A program made the position numbers and the translations under genes. A DNA stretch of 64,000 nt from assembly GCA_023441055.1 (NCBI GenBank), contig JAEZQY010000031.1, forward strand, positions 206,913 to 270,912. Reading direction: 5' to 3'. The notes under the pieces are model-generated. The model made no database searches, was not told where the DNA came from, and saw only the letters and a program-made list of their open reading frames with translations. This DNA comes from Bacillota bacterium. Lineage in GTDB: Bacteria > Bacillota > Bacilli > Paenibacillales > UBA4045. This document shows, piece after piece, positions 1 to 8,490 of this stretch (within the stretch, counting starts at the first letter, position 1; each line of letters opens with the position of its first letter).

Positions 1-1650
1 GAGACAGCATGGGATTACGCTAAGCGTATGGGAGTTACAACATTAACGAATTCGGATTACCAGTCTCAGACCGGTGTAATCGGGGGCTTAACGCATGGCG
101 TATCTGTAGAAGAGATGACGAATGTATTCGCAACAGTCGCCAACAAGGGCGAATTCACCGATGCCTTCATGATCGAGAAAATTACAGATGCCAATAATAA
201 GGTCATCTATCAGCATGTGGTAGAGCCTGTCTCCGTCTTCTCTGAAGAGACGGCCTTCCTCATGACGGATATGATGCGCACTGTTATCTCGAGCGGTACA
301 GCCGGTGTTGTCCGCAATAACTTCGAGAAGTACGGCGAGATTCCGATATACGGGAAGACCGGTACGACCTCCAATGATTTTGACGTGTGGTTCGTCGGCT
401 ACTCGCCAGAGGTATCACTTGGAGTATGGACGGGGTACGACCAGCAAGCCAGATTAGCTACATCTGATGCGCGTAATCGCTCTAAGCTGATCTGGGCCAA
501 AATTATGAATGCCGCCGTGGAGCTGAAGCCGGAATGGTTCGATGAGCCAGCGATGGAGCAGCCTGAGACAATCGTGCGCTCTACCGTGTCCGGTGTGTCC
601 GGCAAGATTCCGAACGAGCTTACATCCGCGCTCGGCATGCTGTCTACCGACCTCTTCAACAAGCAGTATCTGCCTAGAGAAGAAGAGGATATGATTGTGA
701 ATGCGTCGTTTATTCGGTACAACAAGTTCAACTATATCCCTCAGCCGTCGACGCCGTCAGACTTCATTCAGCAGAAGGTACTCGTTAACCGAGCCAAGTC
801 GAATAAAGCAATCATCGATGAGATCACGGCGATCTTCGAGCAATTCCCGAAGGCCGTCCCGATCGTCAGTGGTGTTCCGAGATCGCCTTCCTATTACATC
901 ACGCAGGACAGCCATCTGGATGCGCCTACGGACATGGATCCACGCATTGACGATGGCGCGCCTCCAGATGCGCCTACCGGCGTGCAGCTGGTCAAGGAAG
1001 GCGGCAATTATCGCATCACCTTCACCCCTGCTGCCGCGGAGGATATTATCGGATATCGCATCTACATGTCGAAGGACTTCGCGCCGTTCAACCGATTCGA
1101 AGGTCTGGTCGTCTATGCGGGTGATGATCCAACCTTCATGGTAGGCGCACGCACAGCTAATGACGCCTTCTACATCACAGCGGTCGATGTGGCAGGTCGT
1201 GAATCTATGCCGAGCAATTATGCATTCTCTAGCGGCACTGCTGTCGATCCAAGCCTGCTGCCACCCGTTCAGCATATTGATCCAGAGAGCGGCGACATCA
1301 TTGGGGATCTGCCCGATCCACTGGATCCAGCGCAACCAGGCAGCTCTGATGACATTGTGACAGGAACGGGCGTGCCATCCGCACCGACGCAAGTTAGCAT
1401 CCGCTCACGAGACGACGGAGTTGGCATCCTGCTGGAATGGCAAGCCAATGCTTCGAGCCAGAGTGTGAACCAGTACCGAGTGTTCTACAGCGGAACTGTT
1501 GATGGTTCATATTCGAATATTGGTTCCACCGATAAGAACCGCTTTGAGTATATCTCCTTTCCTTCGGAAGGCTGGTATTATGTGACGGCTATCAATCCGA
1601 ACGGCGAATCCTCTCCGTCGCAGGCGGTGGAGATGAAGGCGGATAATTAA
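1..1650 (+). CDS. Class A penicillin-binding protein (PBP1A type), C-terminal part
   Basis: The frame is open at base 1, so the gene starts upstream of the window. What is visible is the end of the transpeptidase domain, with the KTGT box (in YGKTGTTSND, codons near 352-372) followed by DVWFVGY, then a long extracellular tail. The tail carries two fibronectin type III-like modules, beginning near APPDAPTGVQL (about base 960) and VPSAPTQVSI (about base 1370). Class A PBPs polymerise and crosslink peptidoglycan outside the membrane; FN3 tails are common in PBP1A/2c of Bacillales. The SxxK and SxN motifs and the glycosyltransferase domain lie outside the window. The gene ends in a strong hairpin shared with the convergent acsA gene. 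Confidence 0.93.
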   Translation, partial: ETAWDYAKRMGVTTLTNSDYQSQTGVIGGLTHGVSVEEMTNVFATVANKGEFTDAFMIEKITDANNKVIYQHVVEPVSVFSEETAFLMTDMMRTVISSGTAGVVRNNFEKYGEIPIYGKTGTTSNDFDVWFVGYSPEVSLGVWTGYDQQARLATSDARNRSKLIWAKIMNAAVELKPEWFDEPAMEQPETIVRSTVSGVSGKIPNELTSALGMLSTDLFNKQYLPREEEDMIVNASFIRYNKFNYIPQPSTPSDFIQQKVLVNRAKSNKAIIDEITAIFEQFPKAVPIVSGVPRSPSYYITQDSHLDAPTDMDPRIDDGAPPDAPTGVQLVKEGGNYRITFTPAAAEDIIGYRIYMSKDFAPFNRFEGLVVYAGDDPTFMVGARTANDAFYITAVDVAGRESMPSNYAFSSGTAVDPSLLPPVQHIDPESGDIIGDLPDPLDPAQPGSSDDIVTGTGVPSAPTQVSIRSRDDGVGILLEWQANASSQSVNQYRVFYSGTVDGSYSNIGSTDKNRFEYISFPSEGWYYVTAINPNGESSPSQAVEMKADN

Positions 1651-1665
1651 AGCAGCAGCAATGAA

Positions 1666-1712
1666 GCAGGGGCTGCATCCCGGGTCATAATGACCTCGGA
1701 TGCAGCCCCTGC
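1666..1712. terminator. Bidirectional terminator between PBP and acsA
   Basis: A perfect 15-bp stem (GCAGGGGCTGCATCC and its complement) with a 17-base loop lies between the two convergent stop codons. The T-rich flank is short (TTATT on the plus strand). It probably ends transcription from both sides. Confidence 0.8.
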
Positions 1713-1739
1713 TTATTCGTCGCATTCACGATGAAATGA

Positions 1740-3467
1740 TTAGTCCTCGATGCTCGACAGGTCCCCTGTCGGCAGATTCAGCTCCCATGCCTTGAGCACG
1801 CGACGCATAATCTTGCCGCTGCGCGTCTTGGGCAGCTTATCCTTAAATTCTATCTCACGCGGCGCCGCATGAGCTGATAAGCCAACCTTGACGAACTGCG
1901 CAATCTCCGCCTTCAACTCATCAGAAGGTGAATACCCCTCGCGAAGCGCGATGAATGCCTTAATGATCTCGCCGCGCATCGGATCTGGCTTGCCAATTAC
2001 GCCAGCCTCCGCTACAGCGGGATGCTCGACCAGCTTGCTCTCTACCTCGAATGGACCTACGCGTTCCCCTGCCGTGTTGATCACATCATCAATCCGGCCC
2101 TGGAACCAGAAGTAGCCATCCTCATCCATATATGCGGAGTCACCGGATACGTACCAGCCCTTCAGGCGGAAGTACTCCTCATACTTGGCGGGGTTCTTCC
2201 ATACCTTGCGCATCATGGCAGGCCATGGCGTGCGAATTGCGAGATTACCCATGCGGTATGGAGGCAGTACATTGCCATGATCATCGATAATCGCAGCGCC
2301 TACACCGGGAATCGGCTTACCCATCGAGCCAGGACGAATCGCCAATGATGGATAATTGCAGATCAGCTGAGCGCCAGTCTCGGTCATCCACCAGGTGTCA
2401 TGAATTCGCTTGTTGTATACCTTCATCCCCCAACGAATAACCTCCGGGTTCAGTGGTTCGCCGACGCTAAGCACATGACGCAGCGAAGAGAGATCGTAGC
2501 TACTCAGCACCTCATTGCCTGCGCCCATCAGCATCCGGAATGCAGTAGGTGCGCTGTACCAAACTGTGATCTTATTATTCTGAATCGTGGAGTACCAATC
2601 CTGCGGACTGAAGCGTCCCCCGCGAATCACATTCGTCACACCGTTGAGGAACGGCGCGAAGATGCCGTAGCATGTTCCCGTCACCCAGCCCGGATCGGCG
2701 GTACACCAGTATACGTCGTCCTCCTTGAGGTCGAGCACGATACGCCCCGTGTGATAATGCTGGATCATTGTATTATGTACGTGCAGGATACCCTTGGGCT
2801 TGCCGGTTGAACCAGATGTATAATGGATGAGCATGCCATCCTCGCGGTCCACCCACTCGATCTCCAGCTCCTCCGAAGCGTCCGCCATCACCTGTTGGTA
2901 ATCGACAAACTTATCTCCAGTCGGCAATTCATCGCCCACTAGAATGACATGCTTCAGATCTGGCAGCTCGTCGACAGGCACACGACTTAGAAGCGCTGGT
3001 GTCGTGATGACCGCAACCGCCTCACTGTCCTCAAGTCGATCACGTACAGCCATCTCCATGAACGCTTCGAATAACGGACCCACGATCGCTCCGATCTTAA
3101 GCGCGCCTAGAAGCGAACAATATAATTCCGGCGTACGCGGCATGAAGATGAAGACGCGGTCACCCTTCTTAATCCCCAGATTCCGCAGTACGTTGCCGAA
3201 TTTATTGGAGAGCGTCTTCAGCTCTTGATACGTATACTGTTCGTTCCGAACAGGGTCGCTGTAGAGCAAAGCTGTCTTGTCCCTAAGCCTGCCTTCGGCA
3301 TGTCGATCGATTGCTTCATATGCCATATTGACCTTGCCTGTCTTACTCCAGCTGAACGTCTGCTCAATCTCAGACCAATCGAATGCGGCATAGGCCTCAT
3401 CGTAATTCTTAAGATTTGGATTTAAATCCGTTGCGGGTATGATCTCCTGCTGCTTCATACTATCCAC
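1740..3467 (-). CDS. acsA: Acetyl-CoA synthetase (AMP-forming)
   Basis: It activates acetate (or other short acids) to acyl-CoA through an acyl-adenylate. The AMP-binding core YTSGSTGKPKG, the YSGDSA/GRIDD hinge region and the C-terminal TRSGKIMRR motif with the regulatory lysine are all present. That lysine is the usual target of the acetyltransferase AcuA, encoded divergently next door. Length from the internal ATG at 3458 is 572 residues, equal to Bacillus subtilis AcsA. I place the start at the GTG at 3467 because GGGGGA lies 8 bases before it, while it is 17 bases from the ATG. A longer reading frame upstream is not supported. A cre-like site lies in the leader. Confidence 0.95.
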   Translation of the reverse strand: MDSMKQQEIIPATDLNPNLKNYDEAYAAFDWSEIEQTFSWSKTGKVNMAYEAIDRHAEGRLRDKTALLYSDPVRNEQYTYQELKTLSNKFGNVLRNLGIKKGDRVFIFMPRTPELYCSLLGALKIGAIVGPLFEAFMEMAVRDRLEDSEAVAVITTPALLSRVPVDELPDLKHVILVGDELPTGDKFVDYQQVMADASEELEIEWVDREDGMLIHYTSGSTGKPKGILHVHNTMIQHYHTGRIVLDLKEDDVYWCTADPGWVTGTCYGIFAPFLNGVTNVIRGGRFSPQDWYSTIQNNKITVWYSAPTAFRMLMGAGNEVLSSYDLSSLRHVLSVGEPLNPEVIRWGMKVYNKRIHDTWWMTETGAQLICNYPSLAIRPGSMGKPIPGVGAAIIDDHGNVLPPYRMGNLAIRTPWPAMMRKVWKNPAKYEEYFRLKGWYVSGDSAYMDEDGYFWFQGRIDDVINTAGERVGPFEVESKLVEHPAVAEAGVIGKPDPMRGEIIKAFIALREGYSPSDELKAEIAQFVKVGLSAHAAPREIEFKDKLPKTRSGKIMRRVLKAWELNLPTGDLSSIED

Positions 3468-3492
3468 TACACTTTCCCCCAATACTTTAGAG

Positions 3493-3508
3493 ATATAACG
3501 CTTACATT
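3493..3508 (-). promoter_or_regulatory. Candidate cre (CcpA operator) upstream of acsA
   Basis: Read on the minus strand, ATGTAAGCGTTATATC matches the left half and centre of the cre consensus (WTGNNARCGNWWWCAW) and departs at the last three positions. It sits about 25 bases before the acsA start. In B. subtilis acsA is repressed by CcpA, and ccpA itself lies 3 kb away. The functional claim is inference. Confidence 0.45.
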
Positions 3509-3661
3509 TCAAGTGATGTGACCGAAATGTGACAAAGACAGTATACCACACGATTAATTCTAAGACTACGTCGGATGTTCGAATCAACGCAATAAAGTTA
3601 GCTCTTGATGTGTTACAATATGGGTATATTCTCACGTAACGAGGAAAGGGGCCGCACGCTT

Positions 3662-4294
3662 ATGGAGCATCGCAAAATCTATCAGTCCCAGCAAATTCCC
3701 TATGAGGATAGACAACTGCTGCTAGCCGGACCGCTGACTCCGGACTATATTCAAGCATGCACGATGCATCCTGGTTTAAGCGCGTTCAGGCGTCCCAATG
3801 ATCAGCATGAAGCCTTGATTGAGATCGCAGGCTTACCAGAGGGCAGAATTATCGCGGCGCTGGACGGTCAAGAGATTGTGGGTTATGTGACCTTCCACTA
3901 TGCGGATGAGCTGGAGCGTTGGTCCGAGGGGAATATGGTCGATCTGATCGAATTGGGTGCGATTGAGGTTGCCAAGCCTTATCGCGCATACGGCATCGGC
4001 AAGCGATTGATCCAGCTTGCGTTCGAGGAAGGCCAGTTGGATAACGCGATCGTATTCACAACGGAATATTATTGGCATTGGGATTTGGATGGCAGCGGAT
4101 TATCCGTCTGGGATTACCGGAAGATGATGGAGAATCTGATGAAGTGCGTAGACATGGTCTGGTTCGCTACAGATGACCCGGAGATCTGCTCGCATCCTGC
4201 GAATTGCCTGATGGTCAGAGTCGGCAGCGAGGTTCCGCTGTCGTCTGTCGAGCAATTCGACCGCGTCCGATTCCGTCAACGATTCATGTACTAA
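3662..4294 (+). CDS. acuA: Acetyltransferase controlling AcsA (AcuA)
   Basis: This GNAT-fold protein acetylates the C-terminal lysine of acetyl-CoA synthetase and so switches it off. The 210-residue length, EALIEIAGLPEGRI, ELERWSEGNM, the acetyl-CoA loop YRAYGIGKRLI and the end FDRVRFRQRFMY match AcuA of Bacillus closely. The start at 3662 follows GAGGAAAGGGG at good spacing; upstream in-frame ATGs lack such a site. It is divergent from acsA and followed by acuC, the usual arrangement. No acuB gene (CBS-ACT protein) lies between acuA and acuC here, unlike B. subtilis. Confidence 0.95.
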   Translation: MEHRKIYQSQQIPYEDRQLLLAGPLTPDYIQACTMHPGLSAFRRPNDQHEALIEIAGLPEGRIIAALDGQEIVGYVTFHYADELERWSEGNMVDLIELGAIEVAKPYRAYGIGKRLIQLAFEEGQLDNAIVFTTEYYWHWDLDGSGLSVWDYRKMMENLMKCVDMVWFATDDPEICSHPANCLMVRVGSEVPLSSVEQFDRVRFRQRFMY

Positions 4295-4303
4295 GGGCTC
4301 GAT

Positions 4304-4345
4304 ACGGAATTACTTCTCGCTTTCATGTAGCGGAAGTTATTCCGT
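4304..4345. other. Hairpin between acuA and acuC
   Basis: ACGGAATTACTTCTCGC and GCGGAAGTTATTCCGT form a long imperfect stem just after the acuA stop. There is no T-run, so it may be a processing or attenuation element rather than a full terminator. Confidence 0.5.
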
Positions 4346-4371
4346 AACGACGCCTAACTGGAGGGACTATC

Positions 4372-5556
4372 GTGAATAAATCCGCAGCATATATATACGA
4401 CCCCGCTGTGCTCAATTATCGATTCTCGGATGAACACCCATTCGATCAACAACGGCTGCTGTCTACGATGGCGCTGTTGCAGGCAGTAGGAGCGCTATCT
4501 GAGGCATCAATCATTCGTCCTCAGCCCATACCGGAGTCGAGCATTCTACAGGTCCATACACAGGAATATGTATCCGCCGTCAAGGCGCTGAGCGTCGATC
4601 GGCCCGCGCTCATCGACATCGAGGAAGCCGAGCGCTATGGACTAAGCCGCAATGATGGCGATACGCCCTTCTTCCCAGGCATGCATGAGGCATCCAAGGC
4701 GATCGCCTCAGGCACAGTTGCTGCTGCTGATCTGGTCATGTCCGGTCAATATCGCCACGCCATGCACATGGGCGGCGGCTTGCATCATGCATTCGCCAAT
4801 AAAGCCGCTGGGTTCTGTGTTTATAACGATGCTTCCATCGCGATCTCCCATATCTGGAAGCAATACGGTGCTCGCGTGCTCTACATCGATACGGATGTGC
4901 ATCACGGCGATGGTGTTCAAGCTTCGTTCTACGCAGATCCGGATATCTGTACATTCTCCATTCATGAGACTGGCAAGTACTTGTTCCCCGGAACCGGCTT
5001 CGCCAGTGAACGCGGCGAGGATGCCGGCTTCGGCTATAGCATTAATCTGCCGGTGGAGCCGTTCACGGAGGATGAATCTTGGATGTGCAACTTCACAGCG
5101 GCTATCGAGCGAGTCACAGCATTCTTCAAGCCAGATGTGATTGTCAGTCAGCATGGCTGTGATGCCCACTATTACGACCCGCTCTCTCATCAGCATTGCA
5201 GCATGGAAATCTACCTGCAGATGCCTAGGGTGATTAAGCGATTAGCCGATACTTGGTGCGGCGGAAGATGGGTCGCAATCGGCGGCGGCGGCTATGATAT
5301 ATGGCGCGTAGTCCCTCGCGCCTGGTCATTGAATTGGCTCGTAATGACCGAGCATCCACTGGCCGATCAGCTGCTGAGCGGTAATATGCCCTTACCTGAG
5401 GAGTGGCTGAGCACATATAGCAAGCTTTCCCCCTATCCGCTGCCAACCCATTGGCTGGACGATAAGAACGCCTGGGAGGACGTTCCCAGGCGGCAAGAGA
5501 TCACAGAGAAGAATGCCCAGCATCGCGAGCTCTCCCTCTTATATGTACCGGAGTGA
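4372..5556 (+). CDS. acuC: Acetoin utilization protein AcuC, histone deacetylase family
   Basis: It is a zinc-dependent protein deacetylase of the HDAC/AcuC/AmphAc family, thought to remove the acetyl group put on AcsA by AcuA. Seen are the catalytic DTDVHHGDGVQ motif (Asp-His zinc ligands), GGGLHHAF earlier, SQHGCDAH and GGGGYD near the C-terminus. It is 394 residues, normal for the family. The GTG start at 4372 follows GGAGGG. Its last 18 bases overlap the convergent mtnN gene. Confidence 0.95.
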   Translation: MNKSAAYIYDPAVLNYRFSDEHPFDQQRLLSTMALLQAVGALSEASIIRPQPIPESSILQVHTQEYVSAVKALSVDRPALIDIEEAERYGLSRNDGDTPFFPGMHEASKAIASGTVAAADLVMSGQYRHAMHMGGGLHHAFANKAAGFCVYNDASIAISHIWKQYGARVLYIDTDVHHGDGVQASFYADPDICTFSIHETGKYLFPGTGFASERGEDAGFGYSINLPVEPFTEDESWMCNFTAAIERVTAFFKPDVIVSQHGCDAHYYDPLSHQHCSMEIYLQMPRVIKRLADTWCGGRWVAIGGGGYDIWRVVPRAWSLNWLVMTEHPLADQLLSGNMPLPEEWLSTYSKLSPYPLPTHWLDDKNAWEDVPRRQEITEKNAQHRELSLLYVPE

Positions 5557-6252
5557 CCTCACCATATGAGAGACGAGCTGACAGGAATTGTGGGCGGCTT
5601 GCTTCGTGAACGCTGCGAAATTCATTGAGGCTGATCCATCAGCCTTGTCTGAGATCGATCGGATCACAACGAACGGAATTCGATTCATTGCACACACCTG
5701 TGCCACTGCCGCCCCCTCCATCTCTATGCATGCCCCCTGAAGCTCCTCACGCATCTGAATCACATAATGCTTATCTGCTACGAATTGATCCCCGGACAGC
5801 ACGCGTCCTAGATGGACGCGCCGCTCCTCACCCAGCGCTTCGCCGGCCTGACTGGCGAGCCGAATCAGATCTGCGTCCGCAGGGAAGGTGGATGCCTCTG
5901 CGAATGGGATAACTCCGCGCGGATATCCAAGCGCCGCAGCATCCATATCATGCTGCACACAATCTGTAGAGATCACTAGGTCGCCAATCTCCAGCGACGG
6001 CTCAACGGCCCCCGCGACTCCAGTGAATAGAACACGGCTGATTCGATAGCGTTCGATGAGCAGCTGCGTGCAGACCGCGGCATTCACTTTGCCTACCCCT
6101 GACTTGCACAGCACAACATCCGCATCATGCCAGCGTCCCCGATAGTAAGTAATACCGGCATATATTGCCTCCTCGATATCCTGAAGCTCCTCTAAGATGC
6201 GCACGATCTCTTCATCCATCGCTCCGATGATCGCTGTGATGCCGTAAGACAT
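5539..6252 (-). CDS. mtnN: 5'-methylthioadenosine/S-adenosylhomocysteine nucleosidase
   Basis: It cleaves MTA and SAH to adenine and a thioribosyl sugar, feeding methionine salvage and removing inhibitory SAH. IIGAMDEEI at the N-terminus with the catalytic glutamate, FTGVAGAV, the CIEMEGAAVAQV substrate-binding segment and the SDKADG catalytic Asp are all present in 237 residues. AGAGGAG precedes the ATG. It lies after the ccpA terminator and ends inside the 3' end of acuC on the opposite strand. Confidence 0.94.
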   Translation of the reverse strand: MSYGITAIIGAMDEEIVRILEELQDIEEAIYAGITYYRGRWHDADVVLCKSGVGKVNAAVCTQLLIERYRISRVLFTGVAGAVEPSLEIGDLVISTDCVQHDMDAAALGYPRGVIPFAEASTFPADADLIRLASQAGEALGEERRVHLGRVLSGDQFVADKHYVIQMREELQGACIEMEGAAVAQVCAMNRIPFVVIRSISDKADGSASMNFAAFTKQAAHNSCQLVSHMVRSLRYI

Positions 6253-6379
6253 AGTTAATCTCCTCTCGACTGAATGTTGCTAGTATAATATGCCACGCTA
6301 AACGGCTCTGCCGCCCTCCAAGTTTGCGTAGCAAACTACTTCGTAAGTAAAAGCGTTATCCGTTAAGCGTTTATAAATA

Positions 6380-6406
6380 GAAAAAAAGGCTCACATCTGT
6401 GAGCCT
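6380..6406 (-). terminator. Rho-independent terminator of ccpA
   Basis: On the minus strand GGCTCACAGATGTGAGCC forms a stem-loop followed directly by seven T residues, 14 bases after the ccpA stop. Confidence 0.9.
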
Positions 6407-6419
6407 GCACTTCGAACTA

Positions 6420-7424
6420 CTACGGCTTTACTACGGATTGCCGATGAATGATCTCATGCGGCAGAATCACGCGCTGATTCTGCACGTTCTCCTTGTTCAT
6501 CAGCTTGGTCAGCAGTCTCATCGACACTGCGCCGATATCGTACATCGGCTGAGCAACAGTCGTCAGCTGCGGTCGAACCATGGATGCCATTCTAGCGTTG
6601 TCCACACTGATGACCGACAGCTCCTCCGGTACCTGAATACCGGAATCCTGCGCACAATGAATAGCACCGATCGCCATCTCATCATTGGCCGAGAAGATCG
6701 CGGTCGGCCTGTCTTTAAGCTGCAGGAAGTACTTCGTCACATCAATGCCCGACTCATAGCGGTAGTTACCGATACGTACCATGGACTCTTCCACCTGAAG
6801 GCCAGCTTCTTCCAGCGCTTTCTTGTAGCCGCGATAGCGCGCGAAGCCATTCATCGGATCCTCCAGCGGTCCGCTGATCATAGCGATCGAACGATGACCT
6901 TCGGTCAGCAGATGCTGCACAGCGTCATATGCGGCGGTTTCATGGTCAATATCGACGGATGGATACGATTCATTATCCTCTGATGTCGCGCATAGCACGA
7001 CAGGCACTGAGGAGGTGTTGAAGGCCAGAATATGATCCTCCGTTACTGCACCGCCCATGAATAAGAGCCCGTCCACCTGCTTCTCCAGCAGGGTGTTAAT
7101 TACACGGATCTCCTTCTCCTTACGCTTGTCCGCGTTACAGAGAATAATATTGTAGTGATACATATTCGCAATATCCTCAATACCTCGGGCTACTTCAGCG
7201 AATATTGAATTGGATATATCCGGTATCACCACACCGACTGTAGTCGTCTTCTTACTAGCTAGTCCTCTGGCTACAGCGTTCGGACGATAGCCAAGACGGT
7301 CGATGGCTTCGAATACTTTCTTGCGAGTCTGCGGCTTCACATTCGGATTGTTGTTGACAACACGAGAAACGGTGGCCATCGACACGTTCGCTTCCCTTGC
7401 CACATCGTAAATGGTAACTGTCAC
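6420..7424 (-). CDS. ccpA: Catabolite control protein A (LacI family regulator)
   Basis: With HPr-Ser-P as corepressor it binds cre sites and controls carbon metabolism. The N-terminal helix-turn-helix reads TIYDVAREANVSMATVSRV (residues about 3-21), followed by the hinge helix NAVARGLASKK and a periplasmic-binding-type core (VGVVIPDISN, SVDIDHETAA). It is 334 residues, as in Bacillus CcpA. GTG is the start, after GGGGAGA. The position next to the acsA/acu genes is the Bacillus arrangement, which favours CcpA over other LacI paralogues. Confidence 0.93.
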   Translation of the reverse strand: MTVTIYDVAREANVSMATVSRVVNNNPNVKPQTRKKVFEAIDRLGYRPNAVARGLASKKTTTVGVVIPDISNSIFAEVARGIEDIANMYHYNIILCNADKRKEKEIRVINTLLEKQVDGLLFMGGAVTEDHILAFNTSSVPVVLCATSEDNESYPSVDIDHETAAYDAVQHLLTEGHRSIAMISGPLEDPMNGFARYRGYKKALEEAGLQVEESMVRIGNYRYESGIDVTKYFLQLKDRPTAIFSANDEMAIGAIHCAQDSGIQVPEELSVISVDNARMASMVRPQLTTVAQPMYDIGAVSMRLLTKLMNKENVQNQRVILPHEIIHRQSVVKP

Positions 7425-7521
7425 TGTTCAATCTCCCCAATAACGCATAATAAATTTATGATACTTTACTTCAGCGCATTTCGCAATGTAATCATGTACA
7501 TAAATGCACAAAATGCAAGAA

Positions 7522-7541
7522 AAGTCCCGAATTTGGGACTT
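7522..7541 (-). terminator. Terminator of the zinc-ribbon-like gene
   Basis: AAGTCCC and GGGACTT form a 7-bp stem with a 6-base loop, followed on the minus strand by a T-rich tail, downstream of the gene ending at 7577. Confidence 0.65.
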
Positions 7542-7576
7542 ATGTAGCTCGATTGTGTTGTCGTATCAAGCTATTC

Positions 7577-7981
7577 TTACACTGGAATAGCGGAAGTGAG
7601 TTGCTGCAGCCGTTCCGTCAGCTCCTCTTCCCAGCGCTCATCTTGTACGGATTTGGCTACGAGCAGCAGATCTAGCAGCTCATCAATACGATTACCGATT
7701 ATCCCCTGAATAGACAGTTGAGCCAATTCAGGATCAGCCGCTTGCGTCAGCATATTCGCCCATTCATTGCATTCATTAAACTTCAGCTTATGTTTCCCCG
7801 GATTATGGCCTAAATCACCAATCAGCCGAGCAATTTCAGACTTCAAGCCTGACAGCACTTCAGCGCGCTGACAAGACTCGCACGAATGGATGGGGACATT
7901 CTCAATCTCTACCTTATTGGAATAAATCACGGTTCGCAGCTGAAGATCCATGAGTTGACCACATTCACATGCCTTAAGCAA
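7577..7981 (-). CDS. YgiT-type zinc-ribbon-like protein
   Basis: The 134-residue protein begins with two Cys pairs (CECG near residue 5 and CESC near 34), which look like a zinc knuckle of the YgiT/MqsA type. The rest is acidic and helical (EELTERLQQL at the end). The start is TTG at 7981 after CAGGAG. No helix-turn-helix antitoxin domain or toxin partner is visible, so a toxin-antitoxin role is not supported. It is a single gene with its own terminator. Confidence 0.7.
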   Translation of the reverse strand: MLKACECGQLMDLQLRTVIYSNKVEIENVPIHSCESCQRAEVLSGLKSEIARLIGDLGHNPGKHKLKFNECNEWANMLTQAADPELAQLSIQGIIGNRIDELLDLLLVAKSVQDERWEEELTERLQQLTSAIPV

Positions 7982-8094
7982 TTCAATTCACACTCCTGAT
8001 CGTCCTTATGTTCATGTTCAATCATGTTCATAGTTACGTATTCTAGAAGTTAATTTGGAATCCTCTTGCGGCATGCGTAGTAGTTTATGGAAGG

Positions 8095-8490
8095 CTATAC
8101 ACGTCTTAGTATTCTGCGTACGACAGGCATGGAAACGAACAGCATAGCAACAATCGCGCCGATGCCATCATTCCGGAGATCCTGCAGGTCCGCGAATCGG
8201 CCTTCTACGAACGTCTGGTGATATTCATCCGTCACCCCATAGAGCAGACATAATACGACCACTACAATCTTAATCGATAGCCGATCACTGTCAAACCCCC
8301 ACCAGAAGAACAGGGCTAGTACGAAATAAGCCACGAAGTGTCCAAAGTTAAACCCGTCCATCCAAGGGGCGAATCGTTCCACGATCGGGAACAATGCACC
8401 TAGCTCGCTGCCCGTTCTAGAAGACAGCCAGAAGATAACTCCCATCCATAGCACAGCAGGTATCCAGCGTAACCATCTAATCCGTCTCAT
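8095..8490 (-). CDS. VanZ-like membrane protein
   Basis: The 131-residue protein has about four membrane segments and the family pattern: FWLSSRTG after the first segment, NFGHFVAYFVLALFFWWG in the middle and TDEYHQTFVEGRFAD...LRNDGIGAIVA at the end. VanZ in enterococci gives low teicoplanin resistance; the many chromosomal relatives have no fixed role. Its ATG overlaps the ptsI stop (ATGA), so the two are translationally coupled. Confidence 0.88.
   Translation of the reverse strand: MRRIRWLRWIPAVLWMGVIFWLSSRTGSELGALFPIVERFAPWMDGFNFGHFVAYFVLALFFWWGFDSDRLSIKIVVVVLCLLYGVTDEYHQTFVEGRFADLQDLRNDGIGAIVAMLFVSMPVVRRILRRV

Noticed and set aside
701..1144. Long open frames antisense or shifted within the PBP gene
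   Set aside because: They overlap a clear protein gene, are rich in Arg or Ser by frame bias and have no ribosome binding site. The same applies to other overlapping frames in the GC-balanced left part.
6330..6375. Two AAGCGTT-containing stretches before mtnN as cre sites
   Set aside because: Each matches only the core; about four defined positions of the consensus disagree.
7577..7981. Zinc-ribbon protein as an antitoxin of the MqsA type
   Set aside because: No DNA-binding domain and no toxin gene next to it.
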